A DNA stretch of 64,000 nt from Apoda limacodes (Eukaryota > Arthropoda > Insecta > Lepidoptera > Limacodidae), in NCBI GenBank assembly GCA_946406115.1, contig OX291543.1, positions 29,786,815 to 29,850,814 on the forward strand, in the 5' to 3' direction. Position 1 is the first letter of the stretch, and each line of letters opens with the position of its first letter. The position numbers and the translations under genes are program-made. Below, in pieces: positions 11,778 through 23,140 of this stretch. The notes under the pieces are model-generated. The model did no database searches and had not been told where the DNA came from. It saw only the letters and a list, made by a program, of their open reading frames with translations.

Positions 11778-11955
11778 GAAGCTCGTGGCCTAGTAGCATT
11801 CGTCTATCGGGTACGTTATGCATAAGCAACGTCATACGTGCTCAATCATTGCATGGGTTCTGCGCATGTCCGTGCTTTAGAAGGAACGTCTTTCGGTGCT
11901 GGCTGCAATTTTCATAAGATGACTGTAGTTATGCCAAGTCAGAAGCCTCATGGCT
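11778..11955 (+). mobile_element. SINE-like fragment
   Basis: Contains GCTCGTGGCCTAGTAGCATT (A-box-like TGGCCTAGTAGC), CGGGTACGTTATGCATAAGC, a TGGGTTCTGCGC B-box-like word and ATGCCAAGTCAGAAGCCT, which together match a SINE type I know from Lepidoptera. Degenerate and without a clear target duplication. Confidence 0.6.
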
Positions 11956-12049
11956 GGATACTTTGGACATTCAAGTCGCCACTAACTCAAAACCATCTGC
12001 CGTACTAGATCACTAGGGTAGCAATTGAGGATTTAAAAAGGATAAAAAT

Positions 12050-12262
12050 AAACTCGCTTTTCGCATCGCTTGTGCCTCGGTATTAGCTTAATCGTATCGC
12101 TCGCTAGGACGACATTCCTACGGTGACCGCAGAGCTCAGCCGCACCACACGCTCACGCGAAATTAATCACAATTATGTGACAGCGCTCGACGCCGCCACC
12201 TCGCGAAGACATTCGCGCTCGTGTGATTACGTCTGCGCAAGTTTATAATTTGCTAGTGTGCG
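12050..12262. promoter_or_regulatory. GC-rich pocket, possible promoter or 5' exon
   Basis: A roughly 200-bp block clearly richer in G+C and CpG than its surroundings (for example GACAGCGCTCGACGCCGCC and CTCGCGAAGACATTCGCGCT). No repeat match inside the window and no long frame. In AT-rich insect genomes such pockets can mark first exons, promoters or old GC-rich transposon parts; the sequence alone does not decide. Confidence 0.25.
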
Positions 12263-13000
12263 CCTATCCTAAGATTAAATTATTTATTTCATTTATTACT
12301 AAATGTGCCCCGCGGCGTACCTCACAAAAAAAAATATAGTTAAAGTATTCGTTCTTCTCTGACCTTACAGTTATCTATGTGTCAAAAATAATTAATTTTA
12401 TTTACCGTTACGACATAAGAAGTAGTACTCCAAAAAAAATCTTTTGGGAGCTCTTGATTGATATTAACAATACGAAGAGTAAACTCATGCTCAGCCCTTT
12501 GGTCGGCGACCGTAGTTTGTTTAATAACCCTGACTCCCTGACTCTAGACACAGCGCAAGTCGATAGCGCATTGTTTACGACCAGGAAGCTTCGGCTGATG
12601 TTATCAGCGGTGCTCCTGAAATATATGTGTGACTATCTGTGCTCCGGTAGTCCTTTGACTGATCATATGTTCTCTGAAGAGAGTTAGATAAAGTAGAAAG
12701 TCTGTAAACCTAACGATGGGTTTGTAAATATACTAAAAACAATGTCCTTACCTGTATGTCTTTTATGGCTGCTCTTTTAACTATTTCTCTACCCAAAGTT
12801 TACCTGGAACATATCTTTTTTTTAGCAATATAATACCCATTGTATTTTTACTTTTATAACTATTCCCCGTGTTTTTGTTTATTATTATTTTATTATGCAA
12901 TAACAAAAACATTAGTTAATTTAGTAATACGTTTAGTTTCGCAATAATTGCCGAGAAGGTTAAAGAAGCGCACATACTAGTATATAGGCATTTGCCATAT
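12263..13000. other. Non-coding stretch with an unsupported 102-codon frame
   Basis: The frame at 12379-12687 begins with GTG, not ATG, and its translation has no domain I recognise. It has no visible promoter or splice sites, so I do not call it a gene. The rest is AT-rich. Confidence 0.4.
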
Positions 13001-13075
13001 GGGGTAGCATAATAGGTTACAGCTCTCCATTTACAATTTGTATGTCGTAGGTTCAAATCCCACAGTAGACCGATA
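13001..13075 (+). mobile_element. tRNA-like SINE head
   Basis: A B box GGTTCAAATCC at 13050-13060 and an A-box-like TAGCATAATAGG at 13005-13016 are spaced as in a tRNA. The acceptor arm does not pair and the T stem has a mismatch, so this is a retroposon head or decayed tRNA, not a working tRNA gene. Confidence 0.5.
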
Positions 13076-13130
13076 AAACCTTTTAACTTCATGATTTTCC
13101 TATTTGCCTTTTAACTTCCTATTTTGCTAC

Positions 13131-13483
13131 ATTTTTTTTTTTTATACTACTAAGGTGGCAAACAAGCACACGGTCCGCCTGATGGAAAGCGGTCACCGTG
13201 GCCTATGGACGCTTGGAACACCAGAAGTATCACTCGCACGTTACCGACCCTTCAAAAATCCAATAACTTCTTTCTTGAAGAATCCCATACTGTAGTCCTT
13301 AGAGAAAACCTTGGCAGGAAGCTCATTGTACAACCCAAGCGTTCGCGAGAGGAAGTTTCTCTGAAATCGCACTGTACGCGACCATTTCGGACCAATCGGC
13401 GATAGTAGAATGTAGCCGTGGGCATCATTTCCAAAAATTCCTCAGAACAAATTCAATGTACAAGCGGTAGAACACACACAGGG
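13131..13483 (-). mobile_element. CR1-type LINE 3' fragment
   Basis: Minus-strand 3' end of a CR1-like (Zenon-type) non-LTR retrotransposon. In the sense direction it encodes decayed C-terminal sequence with phrases such as RDFRETSSRERLG-like and SLRTTVWDSSRKKLLDF. It ends with the conserved 3' word CCACCTTAGTGGTATAAAA (here as TATACTACTAAGGTGGCAA). Several other copies occur in this window. 5'-truncated, as is usual for LINEs. Confidence 0.85.
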
Positions 13484-15494
13484 AGGCGAAGCCCCTCCTT
13501 AGACTTAAGGGTTCGATACTACATACTACATATAAAAAGTTCAGTATAAAACTCTAGTCTAGTATATTTAAAAATAAATATCTCTTCAAAGATACAAATC
13601 TATACCTCAATAAAGAAATTACTCATAATAACTTATAAAGATCGTTACAATGTATCTTTCCAGTTCTCTAGTAAATGCTAAGCTAGTATCAAGCAAATTC
13701 ATAAATAAGGCATCCCGCCCACGCTCCGGGTGCAGGCGAAGCGATGTTAGTGCAGCGAGCTTTAAGTGTAAAATAAGTGGAACAAAGTGCTATCGCAATA
13801 TCCGTGTTCGACCATATTATATCATCTGTTGTGCAGACCACTGTATGTCCTACTACCTGCGCTAACACCGGATGTACACTAAGAGAAACAAAAATGTACT
13901 TACAATTATATTACATAAAAAATATTTGCAAATGTCAAGGTGGTGCTAAAGCTCAATGCAAGCTCTGCGGCGCATATCCAAATATTCTATTTAGGTATGT
14001 CATTCCATAGATAAAGCGTGCTGAGTGCTTCGCTTATGATATAAGCAGTAAACTATTACACAGAGCGGACAAAAAGACACAGCCACAACCGCATGTCCAA
14101 TAGGCGCTAGCACGTGACCGCTCGTTGTAAAATTTAGTTTTTTTTTTTGTTTTTTTTCCGGTATGTAACTCAAATATGTAATTAGAACGATAAAATTAGT
14201 GAATTTGATTTGCTATATTAATATTTATATTATGAAGAAAGAATCAAAAGAATATTTCTTAGTTTTCGTGAAAAATTAAATTAAAGACCAAAATTAAGAG
14301 TAATTTTTTTTTCTAAATGTTTCAAAAGCTTTATTATTACAAGATTAAGCAATGGACTTAATCGAGGTTTGAACTACAACATATATTTTTTCCCGACAAA
14401 AAGTGCACTCAGTACAAACAAAATTGATCACATTCATGCAATTTTTTTAAAAATTAATTAGGTTACTTATGTAATTTATTAGGTTAACATAACAAAAAGG
14501 AACTTACTAAGAAAGTTAATTAAAAGATAAAAAAATAAAAATAACATTAAAACCGATTTGTTTAATTTTTTACATTTCCAAATACTTATATCGCATTATT
14601 TAATTGTGAGGCATAAAATGACGCTTCTCGTGGTTTTCTAATGGTAATTTAACACCATAGTTGAAAGCTAAAGTACGTGATGTAACAGATCATTATACCC
14701 ATAATTTCCTGAAAATAATGTTCGACACCAGACATGTTTACTCATTGTAGGTACAACTGTTTAAAACTTTTAATTTTTATTATGGAACATTTTGACTTTG
14801 AAGTTTGCAGATTTTGGATTTCTTTTACGGATAATTTTAATATTATAATTAATGTATAACAAATTCCAATAGCGATATTCTCTAAAAATTTAACTTTATC
14901 GCCACGTTGTTTCTAGATTGTAAGTAGTAATCTAGAAGAAAAGGAAAATACATAATAAAAAAGGTTTCAAAATAATATACACATTGAAAACAGAATATGT
15001 TACCGACACTTCGACTTGTATTTATCTATCGGTAAATATGAAATATGAAATACGATAAAAAAAAAATTTATCGTCGAGCCCAGTGTGTCTCCAACTGTTT
15101 TTATTATGTAGATAGTTCAGATGTGGTTTAGATATTACTAGAGATAACAATGTGTACCTCCTGTGCAAGAGATATTGTCGAGAAAGTGGATTTTATTAGA
15201 ACATACGGAACTATGCACAGGTGGGAACCTCTGACAAGGAATCGTACCACTCATAGTGTCTACCTACTTCAATAATTTTATAGCAGCTGTTTAGTTATAG
15301 AAATGTTGTGAATGTTACTTTATAGACTTTGGAATTAGTTTTATACTCGCAATTTGTAATATCAAATAATGTTCTTATTGTATGTATTGTACAAATTTAA
15401 TAACTATTTTATAATATTTGTTTTTGGTTTTGGGACAGGTACGAGTAGGTATACGCTTATGAATCTGTTTATAGGGTCGTTCGTCTTTCTCTAG
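13484..15494. other. Non-coding stretch
   Basis: No gene recognised. The block 13690-13765 (CGCCCACGCTCCGGGTGCAG) is GC-rich and may be a repeat piece. 14110-15100 is very AT-rich with many A/T homopolymers. Confidence 0.5.
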
Positions 15495-15663
15495 CAGGGA
15501 CCTTATTAGGAACAGTCTCGAGCTATTCGATCTCTGGAATTCAAGAAAAAAATGTATGCAAGTACATTCACGGGTTTCGAGAGATAAGTCAGACTTCCAT
15601 TAATTTTGCCTCGAATTCCAGATTTCAAATAGCTGAGCGAGACTGTTCACAATAAGGTCCCTG
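15495..15663. mobile_element. Foldback MITE, family A, copy 1
   Basis: A 169-bp element with about 48-bp terminal inverted repeats: CAGGGACCTTATTAGGAACA at the left and the near-perfect reverse complement ending AATAAGGTCCCTG at the right, each arm finishing internally at GAATTC. No coding capacity. Related to 27827-27998 and 23759-23815. I could not fix an unambiguous target duplication. Confidence 0.88.
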
Positions 15664-16379
15664 GTGGCGGTCTAGTGCGTTTACTAAAGCTTTGGTGTCA
15701 CAGAAATTTTTAATTTAATTTTGAAATTTTGTAACAAAATCAGTTTCAGATTTTATTACAGCACCTAGTTTGATATTTTAAAAGCTATCGCATTTAAAAT
15801 TACAGATATATTGAACTAGTTGGCTGTTGAATACTTTAATAGAAACCTAATGTCTTGAATTTTTTGTTACTTGTCACAGTTTCAAATTCATCAGTGCTAG
15901 CTTAAGGAGCTTAAGTTATTCTGGCACAGGAATGCCTAAATTACCTATATATGTGTTTAAAGAATTGTAGAAGAATGATCTCAGTAAACGATAATTCTTT
16001 CATATACTTAACATTAAATAACTGTAAAACACTGTGTAATAAGACCCCTTGATACAACTTCACATACAATTAAATAACCACATATTGAATTCGGACATAA
16101 ATCGAATCATAATCGGATAAGTCAATTGAATCTCGCCGATCACGCGACATCGTGATCGAATATAAAACCAAAACCACACTTTATTTTACTCCTGTATAAA
16201 AAAATAACCACCTAAAGTCACAGTAATAAGATTGAAGTTACTATAATTTATTTTTACGAAAGTACCCATTAAATGTTGGCGGAGATTTTTTTGTGTACAT
16301 GCGAAAGTTTGCAATAGACGCTATGAAAAGGAATTACGATTCAAGTTTGTATAACATTTGTTTTGGCAAATGCAGAATG
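15664..16379. other. Non-coding stretch
   Basis: AT-rich, no gene or repeat recognised. Confidence 0.5.
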
Positions 16380-16520
16380 TGTTTTGTTTCGTAGTACACG
16401 TTCCTGTGACGTGTATATTTATCGGCGCCGCCGACACTGCGCGTCCGTACACGGGCTATTCGCGCGAATGTGACCCACATGTAGTGTGAATTCAACTTGT
16501 GTGTACGGGCTAGTTACGAC
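16380..16520 (+). promoter_or_regulatory. GC-rich pocket with TATA-like word, candidate promoter
   Basis: TATATTTA at 16414-16421 stands about 30 bases before a GC-rich run (GGCGCCGCCGACACTGCGCG). CGTACACGGGCTATTCG-type words occur twice (near 16446 and 16498). A GTGAGT donor-like word lies downstream at 16709. No coding frame follows. The strand and any promoter function are inference; it could equally be a transposon relic. Confidence 0.2.
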
Positions 16521-16807
16521 GAATTTGGTTTGCTCAATACTAACCGTTCAAATTAGATTTAACAACTCGTTTTACAAATCTAAAATTATTAAATAGATAG
16601 TGTTTTTATTTAATATAAAAGTGTAAATATTTGGAACACTGAGTTTTTTTAAGAGGAATACATAAGATAATCATTAATAAATTTGAAAGACATTTTCAAG
16701 TGGGTTTTTGTGAGTTAACGATAATGATTGTTAAAAACTCTAATAAGAATAATACAGATTCTAACAAATATGTCATACAGAAAATAATCTGAACCGCTAC
16801 AGCTATA
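16521..16807. other. Non-coding spacer
   Basis: AT-rich; nothing recognised. Confidence 0.5.
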
Positions 16808-16986
16808 GGGTGTTTTCAGAGATATGCATGTTTCATCACGTACGTTAGTGATGGATTTGCTCCGCATGCTTGTATATAATCTAAGGGAGCCGCCTGCGTG
16901 TTACGAGCGACATGTATGTAAATCGTGCTACGTGTGCGGAGCAAAGTCATGTGTGTGATGATATACATATGTCTCTGATAGCGCCC
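16808..16986. mobile_element. Foldback MITE, 'GGGYGYTWTCAGAGA' type
   Basis: A 179-bp element. Its left arm, GGGTGTTTTCAGAGATATGC through GATTTGCTCCGCA, is the imperfect reverse complement of the right arm, GTGCGGAGCAAAGTCATG through CTCTGATAGCGCCC. The middle has GAGCCGCCTGCGTGTTACG. I recognise this as a small DNA-transposon derivative seen in Lepidoptera. The target duplication is unclear (ATA left, TTA right). Confidence 0.8.
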
Positions 16987-17929
16987 TTAATGTCTACAAA
17001 AACCACCTGCAGCAAAATCAAATTACGCTCGAAATTTCAATGCAACCAATTTCATCATTAAAAACATTCCTTGTGAATGAATGAAGTGTGTGTATACTGA
17101 ATTTAAATTTAAATTACTGTACATAAATTCGTCATAGACAGTTGGCATCGTAGCTGTCGGCGATCACGAGTCCTGTGTTCGCTTATTAACGCTACAGGGG
17201 CAATATATCACTGCGCCCTCATACGAACAACATAAGCGATACTATATAAATTACAGTTACACTATGTACCATAGATTTTGTACCAACTAGAAGGGTATAA
17301 ACTGTTCAGAGAATACAGCGTTTGAAGCTGTATTGTTTAAAAATTTGATTTGCTGATATTTCTACTGGTCAAAATTTATCATTAAAAGTGTATGTTGTTT
17401 TCGTACTATGACGCATGACCTGAAAAAGGTTGCTGGAAGCAGTGTTTGTTGAAATAAGCCTGTGTCCAAAAGTGGACTACTTACTGTAGGCCAATTGTTT
17501 AATTTGGTATCAATTGTAACTTTTTTCTTTTAGGATAAATAATTTTGCTTTCATCCCTCTTCGATTGCATTTTCGTTATTATAATACCTACCAAGTATTA
17601 TCAGGTTAGTAGTTTAAAACTTTGAGGATGAAGCCAATATTATCGGCTTGCTTCCGACACGTCATAGATTCCGAATCACCCAACAGGAAAATTTATATAC
17701 AGTAAAAAAACAATGATCTTGTTACAACACAACAAAATATTTTACTCCTCAACTTGAAAATAAACAATTCAGTAATTTCATTTCAGTTTCAAATCTTTAG
17801 CAAGGTGACGTCTTTATTAAATTTCTAATAGGATAATTTACATTCTTTTGGTGATGCCTAACGCAGCGAAGGCATTTACGAAAGATTAACAGAACAATTT
17901 GTTTTAGCGTCATTTGAATCCATACTAAT
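16987..17929. other. Non-coding stretch with a possible RTE-tail relic
   Basis: No gene. 17420-17510 contains AGGTTGCTGGAAGCAG and TGTCCAAAAGTGGACTACTT, resembling the 3' end of RTE LINEs, though short and diverged. Confidence 0.4.
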
Positions 17930-18105
17930 ATTAAAATGTGGAAGTGAGTTTGTTTTTCGTCATTTCATCTACAGCGTCTTCAGCCTGTAACTGCGCTAAG
18001 ATATCGCCGATATGGCACAGGGTCGTTGATAGTTGAAAAGACGGAGAAGGAGATACGTAGGCTATATTTTATCTCGGAAAATTCAAGAGGCAGGAATAAC
18101 TATCA
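17930..18105 (+). repeat. Dispersed 'AATATTAAAATGTGGAAGTG' repeat copy
   Basis: Starts with CTAATATTAAAATGTGGAAG and includes GGAGATACGTAGGCTATATT and TATCTCGGAAAATTCAAGAG, a series of blocks shared with a very common lepidopteran dispersed repeat (compare 19690-20010, 42710-42890 and 62045-62230). Class unresolved. Confidence 0.6.
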
Positions 18106-19470
18106 TGAAATCCACTTTTTTTAAATAAAAGAAAACGTAAAAGTAAGTATTTATCGCAGGTGTCGCTGGATATATAATATATTATATTATGTTCTATATT
18201 TGTGCATTTATGATTTATTTATTCAAGGTAACAAACAAAAATAATGTAAGTGAATAGGCTTTTAAAAACTATTTCTAATGCACTATCGGAGAAAAGCTTG
18301 TGGTCTTAGTTTTAGAAACAAAATAATATTTATAGTGACAAATAAACATTATCTAAAAGGTCTTTACATATTTTCCACGATTTATCAAAAACCAAAAAAA
18401 TACCGGCGATACAAAGGTATGCAAAAATTTAAAATACGAATGCTGAGACATTAACACAGTTTACAAGTTCTCGTGCAACTATATAAGGTAGGATTACTTG
18501 TCTGTTTTATTAAAAAATTAACATCGCAATGTACCGCACCTAATAAATTACCTATTGATGTTCTGCGTGTGGAAAATCGACGATTACCTACAAGTGCTTT
18601 TCACAGGACCAAATATAAAATAAGTACTTTCAAAATTTATTTATTTTAGTTTTTGCAACTATACTAAAAATAGTAGTCTTATACACGTATGTGGACTGTG
18701 GGAACTTGTCGTAACTTATTTCACGCACCTATATTAAAATTTAACATCTTATTACTAGACTTAATCCACTTTCTCTGCTCTGTAAATGTATTTCTATTTA
18801 CATTGGGACACTTAATAATTTCTCATAGAGAAAAAACTCCGGCAAAGGGGAAAAGAGCTGTACTGACAGTTCAGGAACCAGTTTGACCACCACCTTGGAT
18901 TCAGCAGAGGTAACGGTCTTAAAAGGTATTTCAGAGTAATGGAAACACAATTGTAATCTTCCGAAATGACAGATTCCTGTTGGCCAAAACCAAAGTTTTA
19001 ACTCCCTCATTTTTTTTATCCCTCATTATGATAAGAAACAATTGTACAATCAGCTTAAATATATGATAATTAAATTAAGGTATTATTATATGTACAATGG
19101 TTAGTAATATTTCTAAGTATTCTTTCATGTTATAAACAATAATTCAGTTTTCCGACAGATTCGTAATCAACTCTAAACCAGTCGGTGGCCAAAATTACTA
19201 AAAATCCGTTCAAAATAATAAACGTCTTACCGTGTTAAATACGCTCCTGATATAATATCTCTTCATGCTGCGATTTTGCATGCAACATGTGTTTACGTGA
19301 CAATATACGATTAATGGCAAAATTGTTGTCTTTCACATTCTTACCGTAAAACGTTAACCTTTTTGGTTTCCTAATAAGACAGGTCTAGCGTTCACCAAAG
19401 TTTATATGAAATTTTCTAAAGTATTGTATCGCAAGTAGGAAGTGATTTATTTAGAGCGAGCGTTGACCAT
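18106..19470. other. Non-coding stretch; weak minus-strand frame near 18.8-19.0 kb
   Basis: Mostly AT-rich. A 70-codon minus-strand frame (18798-19010) has more even composition than its neighbours and the phrase KTVTSAESKVVVKLVPEL. I do not recognise a domain and see no convincing splice sites; it may be chance or an old exon or transposon piece. Confidence 0.3.
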
Positions 19471-19580
19471 ATATCTGCGGATCGTGCGCGTCGCCGGCCG
19501 CCATTACAGCGCGATTGTGTGGCCAATAGATGAACTATAGCTTTTTAGCCAGCTTTTAACGAGTGGCCGGCTGGTGGCTG
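19470..19580. promoter_or_regulatory. GC-rich pocket
   Basis: A short block with CGTGCGCGTCGCCGGCCGCC, a CCAAT word and GAGTGGCCGGCTGGTGGCTG in otherwise AT-rich DNA. No repeat match in the window. Candidate regulatory or old-repeat sequence only. Confidence 0.18.
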
Positions 19581-19689
19581 CAATTTGTTATACTGTCTTC
19601 TCTTGCTTTCTTTGACCTTTATTTCGTGTGTCAATTAATTATTTGTGTCACAAAGGCAACTTATATACAAATCCATAAATATAATTATT

Positions 19690-20012
19690 ATATATGCGAA
19701 AGTAACTTTGTCTGTTACCTTGTACTTGTCTGTTAATATTACCTCTTTACGCTTAAACCGCTGTACCGATTAAGATGAAATTTGGGATGGAGGAGGTTAA
19801 GTTTTTTTCTATAATTGAAGAGTTGTCGTTCAAATCCTACACCAATAACCGAATTTAGGGCGGGAAAATTTGGCAAGGAGATAGTTTGAGTCCCGAGAAA
19901 GGACATAGGCTACTTAAAAACGTCAAGTGTCAGTCGGTTTTTTTTCCTATAATTAAGGAGTTGCCTATAACCGAATTTAGGGCGGGTGAACCGAGGGTAA
20001 AATATAATTAGG
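19690..20012 (+). repeat. Dispersed 'ACATAGGCTACTT' repeat copy with internal duplication
   Basis: Blocks CGCTTAAACCGCTGTACCGA, GATGAAATTTGGGATGGAGG, GAGTCCCGAGAAAGGACATA and GGCTACTTAAAA are typical of a very common lepidopteran repeat. TAACCGAATTTAGGGCGGG occurs twice (about 19846 and 19969), so part is duplicated. It is related to 62045-62230. Confidence 0.7.
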
Positions 20013-20217
20013 TCAGTCTTGATGAAATTATTATAATTTTTTTTTATTTTTACCCTAAGTGGTCAGTTGAACGACATTGATGGCAGAAATCACGGCGTAG
20101 CGCAGCTCTTGGCTATCACAGCGCGGTCAGCATTAGCGAAGCTCGAGGCCTTGCATACCAAGGATTGTATGGTGCTTTACTCAAACAGTACCAGAAATTT
20201 AAATAGAACCAGGTTAA

Positions 20218-20580
20218 AAGGTCGACATTGCTCAAAAAAGATTGGCAAAATAATTATCATATTACTAGCATTTTTACGTAAGTTCTTTTTGCACCAAACT
20301 ATTTATAAAACAAAACTCGACAATGAGTTATTGTTGAAATTGCTGGTGGCCAAAAGTCACCAGCAATGAAATTTCATACAACTTTGCTGGCGCCAATTTA
20401 AATAAAACTCAACAAGCATGGATTTGTAAAGGAAATTGTTGTTGGATAAAACTAACCAGCAATGAAATTTCGTATAACTTTGCTGGCGCCTATTCGAGCA
20501 GTGTGGAAAGATCGACTGTGCTCAAAGAAGGTTGTCAAAATAATCACATTAAAAGCATTTTTAACATAACTCGTTCTTTT
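20218..20580. repeat. Diverged duplication, about 290-bp offset, with a hairpin
   Basis: The block at 20218-20288 (GCTCAAAAAAGATTGGCAAA) recurs diverged at 20508-20580. A second block, CCAGCAATGAAATTTC through TTTGCTGGCGCC, occurs at 20361 and 20456. ATTGCTGGTG and CACCAGCAAT (20338-20367) form a 10-bp hairpin. Probably a piece of a foldback or tandem element. Confidence 0.7.
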
Positions 20581-20639
20581 AACATAATATATAATCATCT
20601 TTCTCAATATAGACTGACACAATAATATGTAGTTGACGG

Positions 20640-20965
20640 TAGTTACTCTGATAGCATAAAAGTTACGTCATTCTTCTGTTTCTGGCTATATTGTATACTA
20701 ACAGATAGTAGATACTACATACAGCTAATATGCATATTTCTTCAGTTTCTGATTATCAGTATTTTGTATTAACACAGGTTATTTATCCTCTGTTGCAGTT
20801 AATATAATATTTTTAATTCTTCTGTTTCTAACTACAGGTATAATGTGCTGACAGGACTACTTATAGCTAACATACGTCATTCTTTTGTTTCTGGCTATCT
20901 AATATATTGCACTTATAGTAAGTAATACATATATCTCATAAGCATAAGTCATCACTTTTTGGCCA
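20640..20965 (+). repeat. Degenerate minisatellite, about 65-75-bp period
   Basis: The phrase GTCATTCTTCTGTTTCTGGC recurs in diverged form near 20668, 20735, 20814 and 20875, each followed by TA-rich sequence and an ACAG/AGCTAA-type word. Old and eroded. Confidence 0.65.
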
Positions 20966-21811
20966 TTTGTATTGTGTACAAACACAATAACAGGATACAG
21001 TGAAAATAATTATAGGAACGTTACGCTTTTGTTGAAGTAAAGCTCTGGACTCGTATTATTGACGACCTTACCTTCGGTACTCATCCCGCAAGGGCTTACA
21101 GTGACAGTCATGTACTAATTATTCTGTAAGTGTACTTGTACATTCCATACAAGGATATTTAATTTATTTCATATCTTCTGGCAAGTACTTATATCATGCA
21201 GTGTTGGTTTAAATCAGCAGCTTGACTTGGTACAGTTTCTATTAAATTACCTGTCGCTTTGAACTTGCTCATACAATATGTATTCTAATAAACAATGTTA
21301 TATAGAGATATTCTTTATATCTGTTTAGATATTACAAATGTTAAAATCTTTTATTATAGCTCGCTCAGCCTAAAATTGAATAAATGATTTATTATAATTT
21401 CCTTAATATGGGGGCGCGGTAGTGACCCGCAAAGTCTCGAACGCAAGGCAAAATGTCGCACTATTATTTTCAAAAAGCATTATATCACGTTATATCGTAG
21501 AAAGCTGAAAAAGCTCAACAAAATCCTGCAATTTTAAGCTAATAACTTTATTCGTTTAGAAGTTATAGAGCTGTAAAATAACAATAAAACGACACCAACT
21601 GAATTATGATCATCAAAATAGAACTTGTACAGCCCCAGTATCTAGAGAGATGAAATTTGGCGCGGATGTAGGGTTGGATAGTCACATAAAGGGAAAACTA
21701 TCTAAACCTGGATTTTTAAACATCTGGTGTGAAACCCAAGAGCCTAGCTAAACTATTAAAGGTATCGAAATACCGACTTAGTAAAAATGATTTAATCTGA
21801 TGAACGTTTCA
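20966..21811. other. Non-coding stretch
   Basis: No gene. 21600-21720 contains GAGATGAAATTTGGCGCGGA, a phrase typical of dispersed repeats, but boundaries are not visible. Confidence 0.45.
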
Positions 21812-22013
21812 AATGCGGTTTCAGAGAAACTTCCTCCCGCGAACGCTTGGGTTGTGGAATGAGCACCCTGCCAAAGTTTTCTCTAAGGTCTACGGTACGG
21901 GGTTCTTCAAGAAAGAAGTTATTCGATTTTTGAAGGGTTTGCAATGCGCAAGTGATACCCCTGGTGTTGCAAGCGTCCATAGGCTACGGTGACCGCTTAC
22001 CATCAGGCGGGCC
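21812..22013 (+). mobile_element. CR1-type LINE 3' fragment
   Basis: Plus-strand piece of the same CR1-like family as 13131-13483: GCGGTTTCAGAGAAACTTCC, CGCGAACGCTTGGGTTGTGG, CAAGCGTCCATAGGCTACGG and CGCTTACCATCAGGCGGGCC. Truncated at both ends: the terminal CCACCTTAGTGG word is missing. Confidence 0.88.
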
Positions 22014-23077
22014 GAAAAAATCTACTGAGCCTAATTATATGAGCCTAAACATTTTAATTAATGACAAGACAATTAGGTTAATATATTCGTATTATATGTT
22101 GTGGAATTTTATATGACTTGGCTGTTGTAGCTTTGAACTTAAGCTTATAAAAACAGAAGAACGTGATAGTTAAGCACTGCTTTACGGTACTATGCTTTTC
22201 TTGGGCTGTACGTAGTCACACCATGAAGTTGGGAAACTTAGTTACAGAACGCTGCCCAGAAATTTTGTTTGATCATGTTTCATGTTTGTGTGTCATCACT
22301 TACATATCAAATAAATTGGTGGACATTTGCACAATATTTAAAGACCGAATGTGGCAAGGGTTTAAGCATTTGTTAATTTGTACAAATGGCCAATTACCCG
22401 GGCTCCATTATGTTTTTAACTACTTGCACAAAAATTTGACACCACTAGCTTAGGACTAAGACCAGAAACTGTAAAATAATATTTAATTATAAGGCTAATC
22501 ACGTCCGTGTTACAATTCCCACACGTTCAGGGCCGGGGCGTGCCACAATACGAGAGCGCTCAATAATTACAGCTAAACAGGGCCGGATTCTGCAAGAATT
22601 AATAAGCAATTAACTTGCCAGGCAGCCTACGTTACTTGCATGATCTTATGTTATTTCTGCCAGGTAAATGATAGGAAGTCTAGGCGCTGTTGGAGAATTA
22701 AATTGCTTGGGGCTTTCATGTGTGGCAACGCCGTGTGTGATGCACCAAATGTGCAATTATTTTCATTTAAAGGATTATTGGCAATACAAAGTATCTTTAT
22801 AAGATCGATCTGTCCGTGCATCCGTCTGTCTATTCCAGCATCTCAGTGTTTACACTTTACAGGTAATATCCAAATTAAATTCAATTGAATACTTTTGCAG
22901 GGTATAAAAGTCTGTTTGTTTTAAAGTCGCAACGGAAGAAACAATTGACTTGATTTATGACAAAGGGATAGATACAGAGAAATACATAAAATATTGATAA
23001 TTCCAATGAAAGTCTGTTACATACGAAGCCGTAGGTAAGAAAAATCTCACGGCGATGATCAGTTGAACTGTGCAGAT
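22014..23077. other. Non-coding stretch with two CAGGGCCGG words
   Basis: No gene recognised. CAGGGCCGG occurs at 22528 and 22578; CAGGG-type ends are common for hAT-like elements, but the partner ends are not evident. The 96-codon (22163-22453) and 82-codon (22640-22888) frames have no motif I know. Confidence 0.4.
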
Positions 23078-23140
23078 GATTTTTAGGGTTCCGTACGTCC
23101 AAATGAATAAAAGGACCCTTATAGAAATATACCTTATAAA
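23078..23140 (+). mobile_element. 'GGGTTCCGTA' repeat, 5' end fragment
   Basis: TTTTTAGGGTTCCGTACG followed by AAAAGGACCCTTATAG matches the start of the element at 59711. Only the end is kept. Confidence 0.7.

Noticed and set aside
12379..12687. 102-codon open frame
   Set aside because: Starts with GTG, no domain recognised, no supporting gene structure.
13001..13075. Functional tRNA gene
   Set aside because: A and B boxes are present but the acceptor stem does not pair and the T stem has a mismatch.
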